DNA from: Elymus sibiricus
Lineage: Eukaryota > Streptophyta > Magnoliopsida > Poales > Poaceae
Direction of reading: 5' to 3'
Length of the DNA stretch: 64,000 bases
Assembly: GCA_039707655.1 (NCBI GenBank)
Contig: CM077665.1
Coordinates: 447,639,531-447,703,530 of the forward strand
In this document: positions 25,117-38,700 of the stretch, piece after piece
Layout of the letters: every line of letters starts with the position of its first letter
Position numbering within the stretch: position 1 is the first letter of the stretch
Program-made: the position numbers and the translations under genes
The notes under the pieces: generated by a model
What the model was told of the DNA's origin: nothing
What the model saw: only the letters and a program-made list of their open reading frames with translations
The model's database searches: none

Positions 25117-27154
25117 AGTTCATTTGCAGTTCTTTGTAATCTCAGGGTCATCTTAGCTCAAAATAAATCATGAAATGCATGAAAAATAGCAAATGAAGTC
25201 AGAAAAGGGTTGAAAAGTGATGATGTGGCTTTGAATGGTGCATATTGAATGCAGAAAAAGTCTTGAGTTAAAATATGTTTAAAAATATGAAATCCCTTGG
25301 TAATAGACCAGTTTTCGTCCGAAACCCTGATACTTCGAAGGAGATTGTCCAGTTTGTACACGAAGTCCATCCAGTTTTTCACGTAACCCTCTCAACTTTT
25401 TAGCACATGCTATGTGGGTGAAATTATGATACCATGCCAATTTTCAACCATTCCAGAGTTCATTTGCAGTGCTTTTCAATCTCAGGGTCATCTTAGCTCA
25501 AACTAAATCATGAAATGCATGAAAAATGGCAAATGAAGTCAGAAAAGGGTTGAAAAGTGATGATGTGGCTTTGAATGGTGCATATTGAATGCAGAAAAAG
25601 TCTTGAGTTAAAATATGTTTAAAAAATGAAATCCCTTTGTAATAGACGAGTTTTCGTCCGAAACCCTAATACTTGGAAGGAGATTCGCCAGTTTCTACAC
25701 GAAGTGCAGCCAGTTTTTCCCGTAACCCTCTCAACTTTTTAGCACATGCTATGTGGGTGAAATTATGATACCATGCCAATTTTCAACCATTTCAGAGTTC
25801 ATTTGCAGTGCTTTTCAATCTCAGGGTCATCTTATCTCAAAATAAATCATGAAATGCATGAAAAATAGCAAATGAAGTCAGAAAAGGGTTGAAAAGTGAT
25901 GATGTGGCTTTGAATGGTGCATATTGAATGCAGAAAAAGTCTTGAGTTAAAATATGTTTAAAAAAATGAAATCCCTTTGTAATAGACGAGTTTTCGTCTG
26001 AAACCCTGATACTTCGAAGGAGATTTTCCAGTTTGTACACGAAGTGCATCGAGTTTTTCCCGTAACCCTCTCAACTTTTTAGCACATGCTATGTGGGTGA
26101 AATTATGATATCATGCCAATTTTCAACCATTTCAGAGTTCATTTGCAGTTCTTTTCAATCTCAGGGTCATCTTAGCTCAACATAAATCATGAAATGCATG
26201 AAAAATAGCAAATGAAGTCAGAAAAGGGTTGAAAAGTGATGATGTGGCTTTGAATGGTGCATATTGAATGCAGAAAAAGTCTTGAGTTAAAATATGTTTA
26301 AAAATATGAAATCCCTTGGTAATAGACCAGTTTTCGTCCGAAACCCTGATACTTCGAAGGAGATTGTCCAGTTTGTACACGAAGTCCATCCAGTTTTTCA
26401 CGTAACCCTCTCAACTTTTTAGCACATGCTATGTGGGTGAAATTATGATACCATGCCAATTTTCAACCATTCCAGAGTTCATTTGCAGTGCTTTTCAATC
26501 TCAGGGTCATCTTAGCTCAAACTAAATCATGAAATGCATGAAAAATGGCAAATGAAGTCAGAAAAGGGTTGAAAAGTGATGATGTGGCTTTGAATGGTGC
26601 ATATTGAATGCAGAAAAAGTCTTGAGTTAAAATATGTTTAAAAAATGAAATCCCTTTGTAATAGACGAGTTTTCGTCCGAAACCCTAATACTTGGAAAGA
26701 GATTGGCCAGTTTCTACACGAAGTGCAGCCAGTTTTTCCCGTAACCCTCTCAACTTTTTAGCACATGCTATGTGGGTGAAATTATGATACCATGCCAATT
26801 TTCAACCATTTCAGAGTTCATTTGCAGTGCTTTTCAATCTCAGGGTCATCTTATCTCAAAATAAATCATGAAATGCATGAAAAATAGCAAATGAAGTCAG
26901 AAAAGGGTTGAAAAGTGATGATGTGGCTTTGAATGGTGCATATTGAATGCAGAAAAAGTCTTGAGTTAAAATATGTTTAAAAAAATGAAATCCCTTTGTA
27001 ATAGACGAGTTTTCGTCTGAAACCCTGATACTTCGAAGGAGATTTTCCAGTTTGTACATGAAGTGCATCGAGTTTTTCCCGTAACCCTCTCAACTTTTTA
27101 GCACATGCTATGTGGGTGAAATTATGATATCATGCCAATTTTCAACCATTTCAG
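25117..27154 (+). repeat. Second tandem duplication of g-h-i (2 x 1019 bp)
   Basis: Positions 25117-26135 and 26136-27154 repeat g, h, i. The second g begins with 'ctcaacataaat', the j-type start, so its junction differs from the similar duplication at 13917-15954, where the second g begins 'ctcaaaataaat'. The two events are therefore probably independent or were modified afterwards. Unit 26815 has private 'gtacatgaag'. Confidence 0.85.
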
Positions 27155-27493
27155 AGTTCATTTGCAGTTCTTTTCAATCTCAGGGTCATCTTAGCTCAAC
27201 ATAAATCATGAAATGCATGAAAAATAGCAAATGAAGTCAGAAAAGGGTTGAAAAGTGATGATGTGGCTTTGAATGGTGCATATTGAATGCAGAAAAAGTC
27301 TTGAGTTAAAATATGTTAAAAAAATAAAATCCTTTTGTAATAGACGAGTTTTCGTCCGAAACCCTGATACTTCGAAGGAGATTGTCCAGTTTGTACACGA
27401 AGTGCATCCAGTTTTTCCCGTAACACTCTCACCTTTTTAGCACATGCTATGTGGGTGAAATTATGATACCATGCCAATTTTCAACCATTTCAG

Positions 27494-28851
27494 AGTTCAT
27501 TTGCAGTGCTTTTCAATCTCAGGGTCATCTTAGCTCAAAATAAATCATGAAATGCATGAAAAATAGCAAATGAAGTCAGAAAAGGGTTGAAAAGTGATGA
27601 TGTGGCTTTTAATGGTCATATTGAATGCAGAAAAAGTCTTGTGTTAAAATATGTTTAAAAATATGAAATCCCTTTGTAATAGACATGTTTTCGTCCGAAA
27701 CCCTAATACTTCGAAGGAGATTGTCCAGTTTCTACACGAAGTACATCCAGTTTTTCCCGTAACCCTCTCAACTTTTTAGCACATGCTTTGTGGGTGAAAT
27801 TATGATACCATGACAATTTTCAACCATTCCAGAGTTCATTTGCAGTGCTTTTCAATCTCAGGGTCATCTTAGCTCAAAATAAATCATGAAATGCATGAAA
27901 AATAGCAAATGAAGTCAGAAAAGGGTTGAAAAGTGATGATGTGGCTTTGAATGGTGCATATTGAATGCAGAAAAAGTCTTGAGTTAAAATATGTTTAAAA
28001 ATATGAGATCCCTTTGTAATAGACGAGTTTTCGTCCGAAACCCCGATACTTCGAAGGAGATTTTCCAGTTTGTACACGAAGTGCATCAAGTTTTTCCCGT
28101 AAGCCTCTCAACTTTTTAGCACATGCTATGTGGGTGAAATTATGATATCATGCCAATTTGCAACCATTTCAGAGTTCATTTGCAGTTCTTTTCAATCTCA
28201 GGGTCATCTTAGCTCAAAATAAATCATGAAATGCATGAAAAATAGCAAATGAAGTCAGAAAAGGGTTGAAAAGTGATGATGTGGCTTTGAATGGTGCATA
28301 TTGAATGCAGAAAAAGTCTTGAGTTAAAATATGTTTAAAAATATGAAATCCCTTTGTAATAGACGAGTTTTCGTCTGAAACCCTGATACTTCGAAGGAGA
28401 TTTTCCAGTTTGTACACGAAGTGCATCGAGTTTTTCCCGTAACCCTCTCAACTTTTTAGCACATGCTATGTGGGTGAAATTATGATATCATGCCAATTTT
28501 CAACCATTTCAGAGTTCATTTGCAGTTCTTTTCAATCTCAGGGTCATCTTAGCTCAACATAAATCATGAAATGCATGAAAAATAGCAAATGAAGTCAGAA
28601 AAGGGTTGAAAAGTGATGATGTGGCTTTGAATGGTGCATATTGAATGCAGAAAAAGTCTTGAGTTAAAATATGTTAAAAAAATAAAATCCTTTTGTAATA
28701 GACGAGTTTTCGTCCGAAACCCTGATACTTCGAAGGAGATTGTCCAGTTTGTACACGAAGTGCATCCAGTTTTTCCCGTAACACTCTCACCTTTTTAGCA
28801 CATGCTATGTGGGTGAAATTATGATACCATGCCAATTTTCAACCATTTCAG
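27494..28851 (+). repeat. Transition block 1 (e f g/i j, 1358 bp)
   Basis: Units start at 27494, 27833, 28173 and 28513. The e-type unit has 'cttgtgttaaa' and 'catgctttgtggg', and the f unit has 'accccgatac' and 'taagcctc'. All of these recur exactly 1358 bp later at 28852 and 29191. Unit 28173 starts like g (A/T run 'aaaaatatgaaatccc') and carries the i mark 'cgtctgaa'. Unit 28513 is j with 'acactctcacc'. The block joins HOR A to HOR B. Confidence 0.82.
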
Positions 28852-31567
28852 AGTTCATTTGCAGTGCTTTTCAATCTCAGGGTCATCTTAGCTCAAAATA
28901 AATCATGAAATGCATGAAAAATAGCAAATGAAGTCAGAAAAGGGTTGAAAAGTGATGATGTGGCTTTTAATGGTCATATTGAATGCAGAAAAAGTCTTGT
29001 GTTAAAATATGTTTAAAAATATGAAATCCCTTTGTAATAGACATGTTTTCGTCCGAAACCCTAATACTTCGAAGGAGATTGTCCAGTTTCTACACGAAGT
29101 ACATCCAGTTTTTCCCGTAACCCTCTCAACTTTTTAGCACATGCTTTGTGGGTGAAATTATGATACCATGACAATTTTCAACCATTCCAGAGTTCATTTG
29201 CAGTGCTTTTCAATCTCAGGGTCATCTTAGCTCAAAATAAATCATGAAATGCATGAAAAATAGCAAATGAAGTCAGAAAAGGGTTGAAAAGTGATGATGT
29301 GGCTTTGAATGGTGCATATTGAATGCAGAAAAAGTCTTGAGTTAAAATATGTTTAAAAATATGAGATCCCTTTGTAATAGACGAGTTTTCGTCCGAAACC
29401 CCGATACTTCGAAGGAGATTTTCCAGTTTGTACACGAAGTGCATCAAGTTTTTCCCGTAAGCCTCTCAACTTTTTAGCACATGCTATGTGGGTGAAATTA
29501 TGATATCTTGCCAATTTGCAACCATTTCAGAGTTCATTTGCAGTTCTTTTCAATCTCAGGGTCATCTTAGCTCAAAATAAATCATGAAATGCATGAAAAA
29601 TAGCAAATGAAGTCAGAAAAGGGTTGAAAAGTGATGATGTGGCTTTGAATGGTGCATATTGAATGCAGAAAAAGTCTTGAGTTAAAATATGTTTAAAAAT
29701 ATGAAATCCCTTGGTAATATACGAGTTTTCGTCCGAAACCCTGATACTTCGAAGGAGATTGTCCAGTTTGTACACGAAGTCCATCCAGTTTTTCCCGTAA
29801 CCCTCTCAACTTTTTAGCACATGCTATGTGGGTGAAATTATGATACCATGCCAATTTTCAACCATTCCAGAGTTCATTTGCAGTGCTTTTCAATCTCAGG
29901 GTCATCTTAGCTCAAACTAAATCATGAAATGCATGAAAAATGGAGAATGAAGTCAGAAAAGGGTTGAAAAGTGATGATGTGGCTTTGAATGGTGCATATT
30001 GAATGCAGAAAAAGTCTTGAGTTAAAATATGTTTAAAAAATGAAATCCCTTTGTAATAGACGGGTTTTCGTCCGAAACCCTGATACTTCGAAGGAGATTT
30101 TCCAGTTTGTACACGAAGTGCATCGAGTTTTTCCCGTAACCCTCTCAACTTTTTAGCACATGCTATGTGGGTGAAATTATGATATCATGCCAATTTTCAA
30201 CCATTTCAGAGTTCATTTGCAGTTCTTTTCAATCTCATGGTCATCTTAGCTCAAAATAAATCATGAAATGCATGAAAAATAGCAAATGAAGTCAGAAAAG
30301 GGTTCAAAAGTGATGATGTGGCTTTGAATGGTGCATATTGAATGCAGAAAAAGTCTTGAGTTAAAATATGTTTAAAAATATGAAATCCCTTTGTAATAGA
30401 CGAGTTTTCGTCCGAAACCCTGATACTTCGAAGGAGATTTTCCAGTTTGTACACGAAGTGCATCGAGTTTTTCCCGTAACCCTCTCAACTTTTTAGCACA
30501 TGCTATGTGGGTGAAATTATGATATCATGCCAATTTTCAACCATTTCAGAGTTCATTTGCAGTTCTTTTCAATCTCAGGGTCATCTTAGCTCAACATAAA
30601 TCATGAAATGCATGAAAAATAGCAAATGAAATAAGAAAAGGGTTGAAAAGTGATGATGTGGCTTTGAATGGTGCATATTGAATGCAGAAAAAGTCTTGAG
30701 TTAAAATATGTTAAAAAAATAAAATCCTTTTGTAATAGACGAGTTTTCGTCCGAAACCCTGATACTTCGAAGGAGATTGTCCAGTTTGTACACGAAGTGC
30801 AGCCAGTTTTTCCCGTAACCCTCTCAACTTTTTAGAACATGCTATGTGGGTGAAATTATGATACCATGCCAATTTTCAACCATTTCAGAGTTCATTTGCA
30901 GTGCTTTTCAATCTCAGGGTCATCTTAGCTCAAAATAAATCATGAAATGCATGAAAAATAGCAAATGAAGTCAGAAAAGGGTTGAAAAGTGATGATGTGG
31001 CTTTGAATGGTGCATATTGAATGCAGAAAAAGTCTTGAGTTAAAATATGTTTAAAAAAATGAAATCCCTTTGTGATAGACGAGTTTTCGTCCGAAACCCT
31101 AATACTTCGAAGGAGGTTTTCCAGTTTGTACACGAAGTGCATCGAGTTTTTCCCGTAACCCTCTCAACTTTTTAGCACATGCTATGAGTGTGAAATTATG
31201 ATATCATGCCAATTTTCAACCATTTCAGAGTTCATTTGCAGTTCTTTTCAATCTCAGGGTCATCTTAGCTCAAAATAAATCATGAAATGCATGAAAAATA
31301 GCAAATGAAGTCAGAAAAGGGTTGAAAAGTGATGATGTGGCTTTGAATGGTGCATATTGAATGCAGAATAAGTCTTGAGTTAAAATATGTTAAAAAAATA
31401 AAATCCTTTTGTAATAGACGAGTTTTCGTCCGAAACCCTGATACTTCGAAGGAGATTGTCCAGTTTGTACACGAAGTGCATCCAGTTTTTCCCGTAACCC
31501 TCTCACCTTTTTAGCACATGCTATGTGGGTGAAATTATGATACCATGCCAATTTTCAACCATTTCAG
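28852..31567 (+). repeat. Transition block 2 (8 units, 2716 bp)
   Basis: Units start at 28852 (e), 29191 (f), 29531 (g-like, 'ccttggtaatatacg'), 29871 (h start with a 'gacggg' end), 30210 ('gggttcaaaag'), 30550 ('aaataag', ending 'tttagaacatg'), 30889 ('gtgatagacgag') and 31229 (j-like with 'aaaataaaatcc'). The first two are near copies of 27494 and 27833. The later ones already carry marks typical of HOR B ('gacggg', 'tagaacatg', 'gtgatag'). Confidence 0.78.
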
Positions 31568-33265
31568 AGTTCATTTGCTGTGCTTTTCAATCTCAGGGTC
31601 ATCTTAGCTCAAAATAAATCATGAAATGCATGAAAAATAGCAAATGAAGTCAGAAAAGGTTTGAAAAGTGATGATGTGGCTTTTAATGGTCATATTGAAT
31701 GCAGAAAAAGTCATGAGTTAAAATATGTTTAAAAATATGAAATCCCTTTGTAATAGACATGTTTTCGTCCGAAACCCTAATACTTCGAAGGAGATTGTCC
31801 AGTTTCTACACGAAGTACATCCAGTTTTTCCCGTAACCCTCTCAACTTTTAGCACGTGTTATGTGGGTGAAATTATGATACCATGACAATTTTCAACCAT
31901 TCCAGAGTTCATTTGCAGTGCTTTTCAATCTCAGGGTCATCTTAGCTCAAAATAAATCATGAAATGCATGAAAAATAGCAAATGAAGTCAGAAAAGGGTT
32001 GAAAAGTGATGATGTGGCTTTGAATGGTGCATATTGAATGCAGAAAAAGTCTTGAGTTAAAATATGTTTAAAAATATGAGATCCCTTTGTAATAGACGAG
32101 TTTTCGTCCGAAACCCTGATACTTCGAAGGAGATTTTCCAGTTTGTACACGAAGTCCATCCAGTTTTTCCCGTAACCCTCTCAACTTTTTAGCACATGCT
32201 ATGTGGGTGAAATTATGATACCATGCCAATTTTCAACCATTCCAGAGTTCATTTGCAGTGCTTTTCAATCTCAGGGTCATCTTAGCTCAAACTAAATCAT
32301 GAAATGCATGAAAAATGGCAAATGAAGTCAGAAAAGGGTTGAAAAGTGATGATGTGGCTTTGAATGGTGCATATTGAATGCAGAAAAAGTCTTGAGTTAA
32401 AATATGTTTAAAAAAATGAAATCCCTTTGTAATAGACGGGTTTTCGTCCGAAACCCTGATACTTCGAAGGAGATTTTCCAGTTTGTACACGAAGTGCATC
32501 GAGTTTTTCCCGTAACCCTCTCAACTTTTTAGCACATGCTATGTGGGTGAAATTATGATATCATGCCAATTTTCAACCATTTCAGAGTTCATTTGCAGTT
32601 CTTTTCAATCTCAGGGTCATCTTAGCTCAAAATAAATCATGAAATGCATGAAAAATAGCAAATGAAGTCAGAAAAGGGTTTAAAAGTGATGATGTGGCTT
32701 TGAATGGTGCATATTGAATGCAGAAAAAGTCTTGAGTTAAAATATGTTTAAAAATATGAAATCCCTTTGTAATAGACGAGTTTTCGTCCGAAACCCTAAT
32801 ACTTCGAAGGAGATTGTCCAGTTTCTACACGAAGTACATCCAGTTTTTCCCGTAACCCTCTCAACTTTTTAGAACATGCTATGTGGGTGAAATTATGATA
32901 CCATGCCAATTTTCAACCATTTCAGAGTTCATTTGCAGTGCTTTTCAATCTCAGGGTCATCTTAGCTCAAAATAAATCATGAAATGCATGAAAAATAGCA
33001 AATGAAGTCAGAAAAGGGTTGAAAAGTGATGATGTGGCTTTGAATGGTGCATATTGAATGCAGAAAAAGTCTTGAGTTAAAATATGTTTAAAAAAATGAA
33101 ATCCCTTTGTGATAGACGAGTTTTCGTCCGAAACCCCAATACTTCGAAGGGGATTTTCCAGTTTGTACACGAAGTGCATCGAGTTTTTCCCGTAACCCTC
33201 TCAACTTTTTAGCACATGCTATGAGGGTGAAATTATGATATCATGCCAATTTTCAACCATTTCAG
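31568..33265 (+). repeat. HOR B partial copy 1 (e f h/i k l, 1698 bp)
   Basis: Units start at 31568 (e; 'aaaaggtttg', 'gtcatgag', 'gcacgtgttatg'; 338 bp because one T is missing before 'agcacg'), 31906 (f; 'gagatccc', 'gtccatcc'), 32246 (h start 'aaaatggcaaatg', 'gacggg' end), 32586 (k; 'gggtttaaaag', 'tagaacatg') and 32926 (l; 'gtgatagacgag', 'accccaatac', 'aaggggatt'). Confidence 0.82.
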
Positions 33266-34965
33266 AGTTCATTTGCAGTTCTTTTCAATCTCAGGGTCAT
33301 CTTAGCTCAAAATAAATCATGAAATGCATGAAAAATAGCAAATGAAGTCAGAAAAGGGTTGAAAAGTGATGATGTGGCTTTGAATGGTGCATATTGAATG
33401 CAGAAAAAGTCTTGAGTTAAAATATGTTTAAAAATATGAGATCCCTTTGTAATAGACGAGTTTTCGTCCGAAACCCTGATACTTCGAAGGAGATTTTCCA
33501 GTTTGTACACGAAGTCCATCCAGTTTTTCCCGTAACCCTCTCAACTTTTTAGCACATGCTATGTGGGTGAAATTATGATACCATGCCAATTTTCAACCAT
33601 TTCAGAGTTCATTTGCAGTGCTTTTCAATCTCAGGGTCATCTTATCTCAAAATAAATCATGAAATGCATGAAAAATAGCAAATGAAGTCAGAAAAGGGTT
33701 GAAAAGTGATGATGTGGCTTTGAATGGTGCATATTGAATGCAGAAAAAGTCTTGAGTTAAAATATGTTTAAAAAAATGAAATCCCTTTGTAATAGACGGG
33801 TTTTCGTCCGAAACCCTGATACTTCGAAGGAGATTTTCCAGTTTGTATACGAAGTGCATCGAGTTTTTCCCGTAACCCTCTCAACTTTTTAGCACATGCT
33901 ATGTGGGTGAAATTATGATATCATGCCAATTTTCAACCATTTCAGAGTTCATTTGCAGTTCTTTTCAATCTCAGGGTCATCTTAGCTCAAAATAAATCAT
34001 GAAATGCATGAAAAATAGCAAATGAAGTCAGAAAAGGGTTTAAAAGTGATGATGTGGCTTTGAATGGTGCATATTGAATGCAGAAAAAGTCTTGAGTTAA
34101 AATATGTTTAAAAATATGAAATCCCTTTGTAATAGACGAGTTTTCGTCCGAAACCCTAATACTTCGAAGGAGATTGTCCAGTTTCTACACGAAGTACATC
34201 CAGTTTTTCCCGTAACCCTCTCAACTTTTTAGAACATGCTATGTGGGTGAAATTATGATACCATGCCAATTTTCAACCATTTCAGAGTTCATTTGCAGTG
34301 CTTTTCAATCTCAGGGTCATCTTAGCTCAAAATAAATCATGAAATGCATGAAAAATAGCAAATGAAGTCAGAAAAGGGTTGAAAAGTGATGATGTGGCTT
34401 TGAATGGTGCATATTGAATGCAGAAAAAGTCTTGAGTTAAAATATGTTTAAAAAAATGAAATCCCTTTGTAATAGACGGGTTTTCGTCCAAAACCCTGAT
34501 ACTTCGAAGGAGATTTTCCAGTTTGTACACGAAGTGCATCGAGTTTTTCCCGTAACCCTCTCAACTTTTTAGCACATGCTATGTGGGTGAAATTATGATA
34601 TCATGCCAATTTTCAACCATTTCAGAGTTCATTTGCAGTTCTTTTCAATCTCAGGGTCATCTTAGCTCAAAATAAATCATGAAATGCATGAAAAATAGCA
34701 AATGAAGTCAGAAAAGGGTTTAAAAGTGATGATGTGGCTTTGAATGGTGCATATTGAATGCAGAAAAAGTCTTGAGTTAAAATATGTTTAAAAATATGAA
34801 ATCCCTTTGTAATAGACGAGTTTTCGTCCGAAACCCTAATACTTCGAAGGAGATTGTCCAGTTTCTACACGAAGTACATCCAGTTTTTCCCGTAACCCTC
34901 TCAACTTTTTAGAACATGCTATGTGGGTGAAATTATGATACCATGCCAATTTTCAACCATTTCAG
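33266..34965 (+). repeat. HOR B rearranged part (f i k i k, 1700 bp)
   Basis: Units start at 33266 (f), 33606 (i; 'tatctc', 'gacggg'), 33946 (k), 34286 (i-like; 'gacggg' with private 'gtccaaaac') and 34626 (k). Positions 33606-34285 and 34286-34965 form a 680 bp dimer repeat, k following a 'gacggg' unit in both. The f-i-k order at 33266 also parallels 31906-32925 one 1360 bp step earlier. Confidence 0.8.
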
Positions 34966-37681
34966 AGTTCATTTGCAGTGCTTTTCAATCTCAGGGTCAT
35001 CTTAGCTCAAAATAAATCATGAAATGCATGAAAAATAGCAAATGAAGTCAGAAAAGGTTTGAAAAGTGATGATGTGGCTTTTAATGGTCATATTGAATGC
35101 AGAAAAAGTCATGAGTTAAAATATGTTTAAAAATATGAAATCCCTTTGTAATAGACATGTTTTCGTCCGAAACCCTAATACTTCGAAGGAGATTGTCCAG
35201 TTTCTACACGAAGTACATCCAGTTTTTCCCGTAACCCTCTCAACTTTTTAGCACGTGTTATGTGGGTGAAATTATGATACCATGACAATTTTCAACCATT
35301 CCAGAGTTCATTTGCAGTGCTTTTCAATCTCAGGGTCATCTTAGCTCAAAATAAATCATGAAATGCATGAAAAATAGCAAATGAAGTCAGAAAAGGGTTG
35401 AAAAGTGATGATGTGGCTTTGAATGGTGCATATTGAATGCAGAAAAAGTCTTGAGTTAAAATATGTTTAAAAATATGAGATCCCTTTGTAATAGACGAGT
35501 TTTCGTCCGAAACCCTGATACTTCGAAGGAGATTTTCCAGTTTGTACACGAAGTCCATCCAGTTTTTCCCGTAACCCTCTCAACTTTTTAGCACATGCTA
35601 TGTGGGTGAAATTATGATACCATGCCAATTTTCAACCATTCCAGAGTTCATTTGCAGTGCTTTTCAATCTCAGGGTCATCTTAGCTCAAACTAAATCATG
35701 AAATGCATGAAAAATGGCAAATGAAGTCAGAAAAGGGTTGAAAAGTGATGATGTGGCTTTGAATGGTGCATATTGAATGCAGAAAAAGTCTTGAGTTAAA
35801 ATATGTTTAAAAAATGAAATCCCTTTGTAATAGACGAGTTTTCGTCCGAAACCCTGATACTTCGAAGGAGATTGGCCAGTTTCTACACGAAGTGCAGCCA
35901 GTTTTTCCCGTAACCCTCTCACCTTTTTAGCACATGCTATGTGGGTGAAATTATGATACCATGCCAATTTTCAACCATTTCAGAGTTCATTTGAAGTGCT
36001 TTTCAATCTCAGGGTCATCTTATCTCAAAATAAATCATGAAATGCATGAAAAAATGCAAATGAAGTCAGAAAAGGGTTGAAAAGTGATGATGTGGCTTTG
36101 AATGGTGCATATTGAATGCAGAAAAAGTCTTGAGTTAAAATATGTTTAAAAAAATGAAATCCCTTTGTAATAGACGGGTTTTCGTCCGAAACCCTGATAC
36201 TTCGAAGGAGATTTTCCAGTTTGTACACGAAGTGCATCGAGTTTTTCCCGTAACCCTCTCAACTTTTTAGCACATGCTATGTGGGTGAAATTATGATATC
36301 ATGCCAATTTTCAACCATTTCAGAGTTCATTTGCAGTTCTTTTCAATCTCAGGGTCATCTTAGCTCAAAATAAATCATGAAATGCATGAAAAATAGCAAA
36401 TGAAGTCAGAAAAGGTTTGAAAAGTGATGATGTGGCTTTTAATGGTCATATTGAATGCAGAAAAAGTCATGAGTTAAAATATGTTTAAAAATATGAAATC
36501 CCTTTGTAATAGACATGTTTTCGTCCGAAACCCTAATACTTCGAAGGAGATTGTCCAGTTTCTACACGAAGTACATCCAGTTTTTCCCGTAACCCTCTCA
36601 ACTTTTTAGCACGTGTTATGTGGGTGAAATTATGATACCATGACAATTTTCAACCATTCCAGAGTTCATTTGCAGTGCTTTTCAATCTCAGGGTCATCTT
36701 AGCTCAAAATAAATCATGAAATGCATGAAAAATAGCAAATGAAGTCAGAAAAGGGTTGAAAAGTGATGATGTGGCTTTGAATGGTGCATATTGAATGCAG
36801 AAAAAGTCTTGAGTTAAAATATGTTTAAAAATATGAGATCCCTTTGTAATAGACGAGTTTTCGTCCGAAACCCTGATACTTCGAAGGAGATTTTCCAGTT
36901 TGTACACGAAGTCCATCCAGTTTTTCCCGTAACCCTCTCAACTTTTTAGCACATGCTATGTGGGTGAAATTATGATACCATGCCAATTTTCAACCATTCC
37001 AGAGTTCATTTGCAGTGCTTTTCAATCTCAGGGTCATCTTAGCTCAAACTAAATCATGAAATGCATGAAAAATGGCAAATGAAGTCAGAAAAGGGTTGAA
37101 AAGTGATGATGTGGCTTTGAATGGTGCATATTGAATGCAGAAAAAGTCTTGAGTTAAAATATGTTTAAAAAATGAAATCCCTTTGTAATAGACGAGTTTT
37201 CGTCCGAAACCCTGATACTTCGAAGGAGATTGGCCAGTTTCTACACGAAGTGCAGCCAGTTTTTCCCGTAACCCTCTCACCTTTTTAGCACATGCTATGT
37301 GGGTGAAATTATGATACCATGCCAATTTTCAACCATTTCAGAGTTCATTTGCAGTGCTTTTCAATCTCAGGGTCATCTTATCTCAAAATAAATCATGAAA
37401 TGCATGAAAAAATGCAAATGAAGTCAGAAAAGGGTTGAAAAGTGATGATGTGGCTTTGAATGGTGCATATTGAATGCAGAAAAAGTCTTGAGTTAAAATA
37501 TGTTTAAAAAAATGAAATCCCTTTGTAATAGACGGGTTTTCGTCCGAAACCCTGATACTTCGAAGGAGATTTTCCAGTTTGTACACGAAGTGCATCGAGT
37601 TTTTCCCGTAACCCTCTCAACTTTTTAGCACATGCTATGTGGGTGAAATTATGATATCATGCCAATTTTCAACCATTTCAG
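34966..37681 (+). repeat. Tandem duplication of four HOR B units e-f-h-i (2 x 1358 bp)
   Basis: Units start at 34966, 35305, 35645 and 35984, then again at 36324, 36663, 37003 and 37342. Shared marks include 'gcacgtgttatg' in e, 'gtccatcc' in f, 'gattggcc' with 'gcagcc' and 'caccttt' in h, and 'aaaaaatgcaaatg' with 'gacggg' in i. By eye the two sets are almost identical, which points to a recent event. Confidence 0.88.
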
Positions 37682-38700
37682 AGTTCATTTGCAGTTCTTT
37701 TCAATCTCAGGGTCATCTTAGCTCAAAATAAATCATGAAATGCATGAAAAATAGCAAATGAAGTCAGAAAAGGGTTTAAAAGTGATGATGTGGCTTTGAA
37801 TGGTGCATATTGAATGCAGAAAAAGTCTTGAGTTAAAATATGTTTAAAAATATGAAATCCCTTTGTAATAGACGAGTTTTCGTCCGAAACCCTAATACTT
37901 CGAAGGAGATTGTCCAGTTTCTACACGAAGTACATCCAGTTTTTCCCGTAACCCTCTCAACTTTTTAGAACATGCTATGTGGGTGAAATTATGATACCAT
38001 GCCAATTTTCAACCATTTCAGAGTTCATTTGCAGTGCTTTTCAATCTCAGGGTTATCTTAGCTCAAAATAAATCATGAAATGCATGAAAAATAGCAAATG
38101 AAGTCAGAAAAGGGTTGAAAAGTGATGATGTGGCTTTGAATGGTGCATATTGAATGCAGAAAAAGTCTTGAGTTAAAATATGTTTAAAAAAATGAAATCC
38201 CTTTGTGATAGACGAGTTTTCGTCCGAAACCCCAATACTTCGAAGGGGATTTTCCAGTTTGTACACGAAGTGCATCGAGTTTTTCCCGTAACCCTCTCAA
38301 CTTTTTAGCACATGCTATGTGGGTGAAATTATGATATCATGCCAATTTTCAACCATTTCAGAGTTCATTTGCAGTTCTTTTCAATCTCAGGGTCATCTTA
38401 GCTCAAAATAAATCATGAAATGCATGAAAAATAGCAAATGAAGTCAGAAAATGGTTGAAAAGTGATGATGTGGCTTTGAATGGTGCATATTGAATGCAGA
38501 AAAAGTCTTGAGTTAAAATATGTTAAAAAAATAAAATCCTTTTGTAATAGACGAGTTTTCGTCCGAAACCCTGATACTTCGAAGGAGATTGTCCAGTTTG
38601 TACACGAAGTGCATCCAGTTTTTCCCGTAACCCTCTCACCTTTTTAGCACATGCTATGTGGGTGAAATTATGATACCATGCCAATTTTCAACCATTTCAG
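36324..38700 (+). repeat. HOR B full copy 2 (7 units, 2377 bp)
   Basis: Units e, f, h, i, k, l and a j-like unit start at 36324, 36663, 37003, 37342, 37682, 38022 and 38362. The order recurs in the next 2375 bp. Its first four units are also the right half of the 1358 bp duplication. The last unit has 'aaaatggttg' and the 'aaaataaaatcc' tract. Confidence 0.86.

Larger units (their letters stand above)
22403..27493 (+). repeat. HOR A copy 7, with c-d-e-f and g-h-i duplicated
   Basis: Units start at 22403 (c), 22742 (d), 23081 (e), 23420 (f), 23760 (hybrid/c), 24099 (d), 24438 (e), 24777 (f), 25117 (g), 25457 (h), 25796 (i), 26136 (g), 26476 (h), 26815 (i) and 27155 (j). Two separate tandem duplications are present: c-d-e-f (1357 bp) and g-h-i (1019 bp). 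Unit j at 27155 is followed by an e-type unit, so a-d are missing at the right border of HOR A. Confidence 0.86.
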
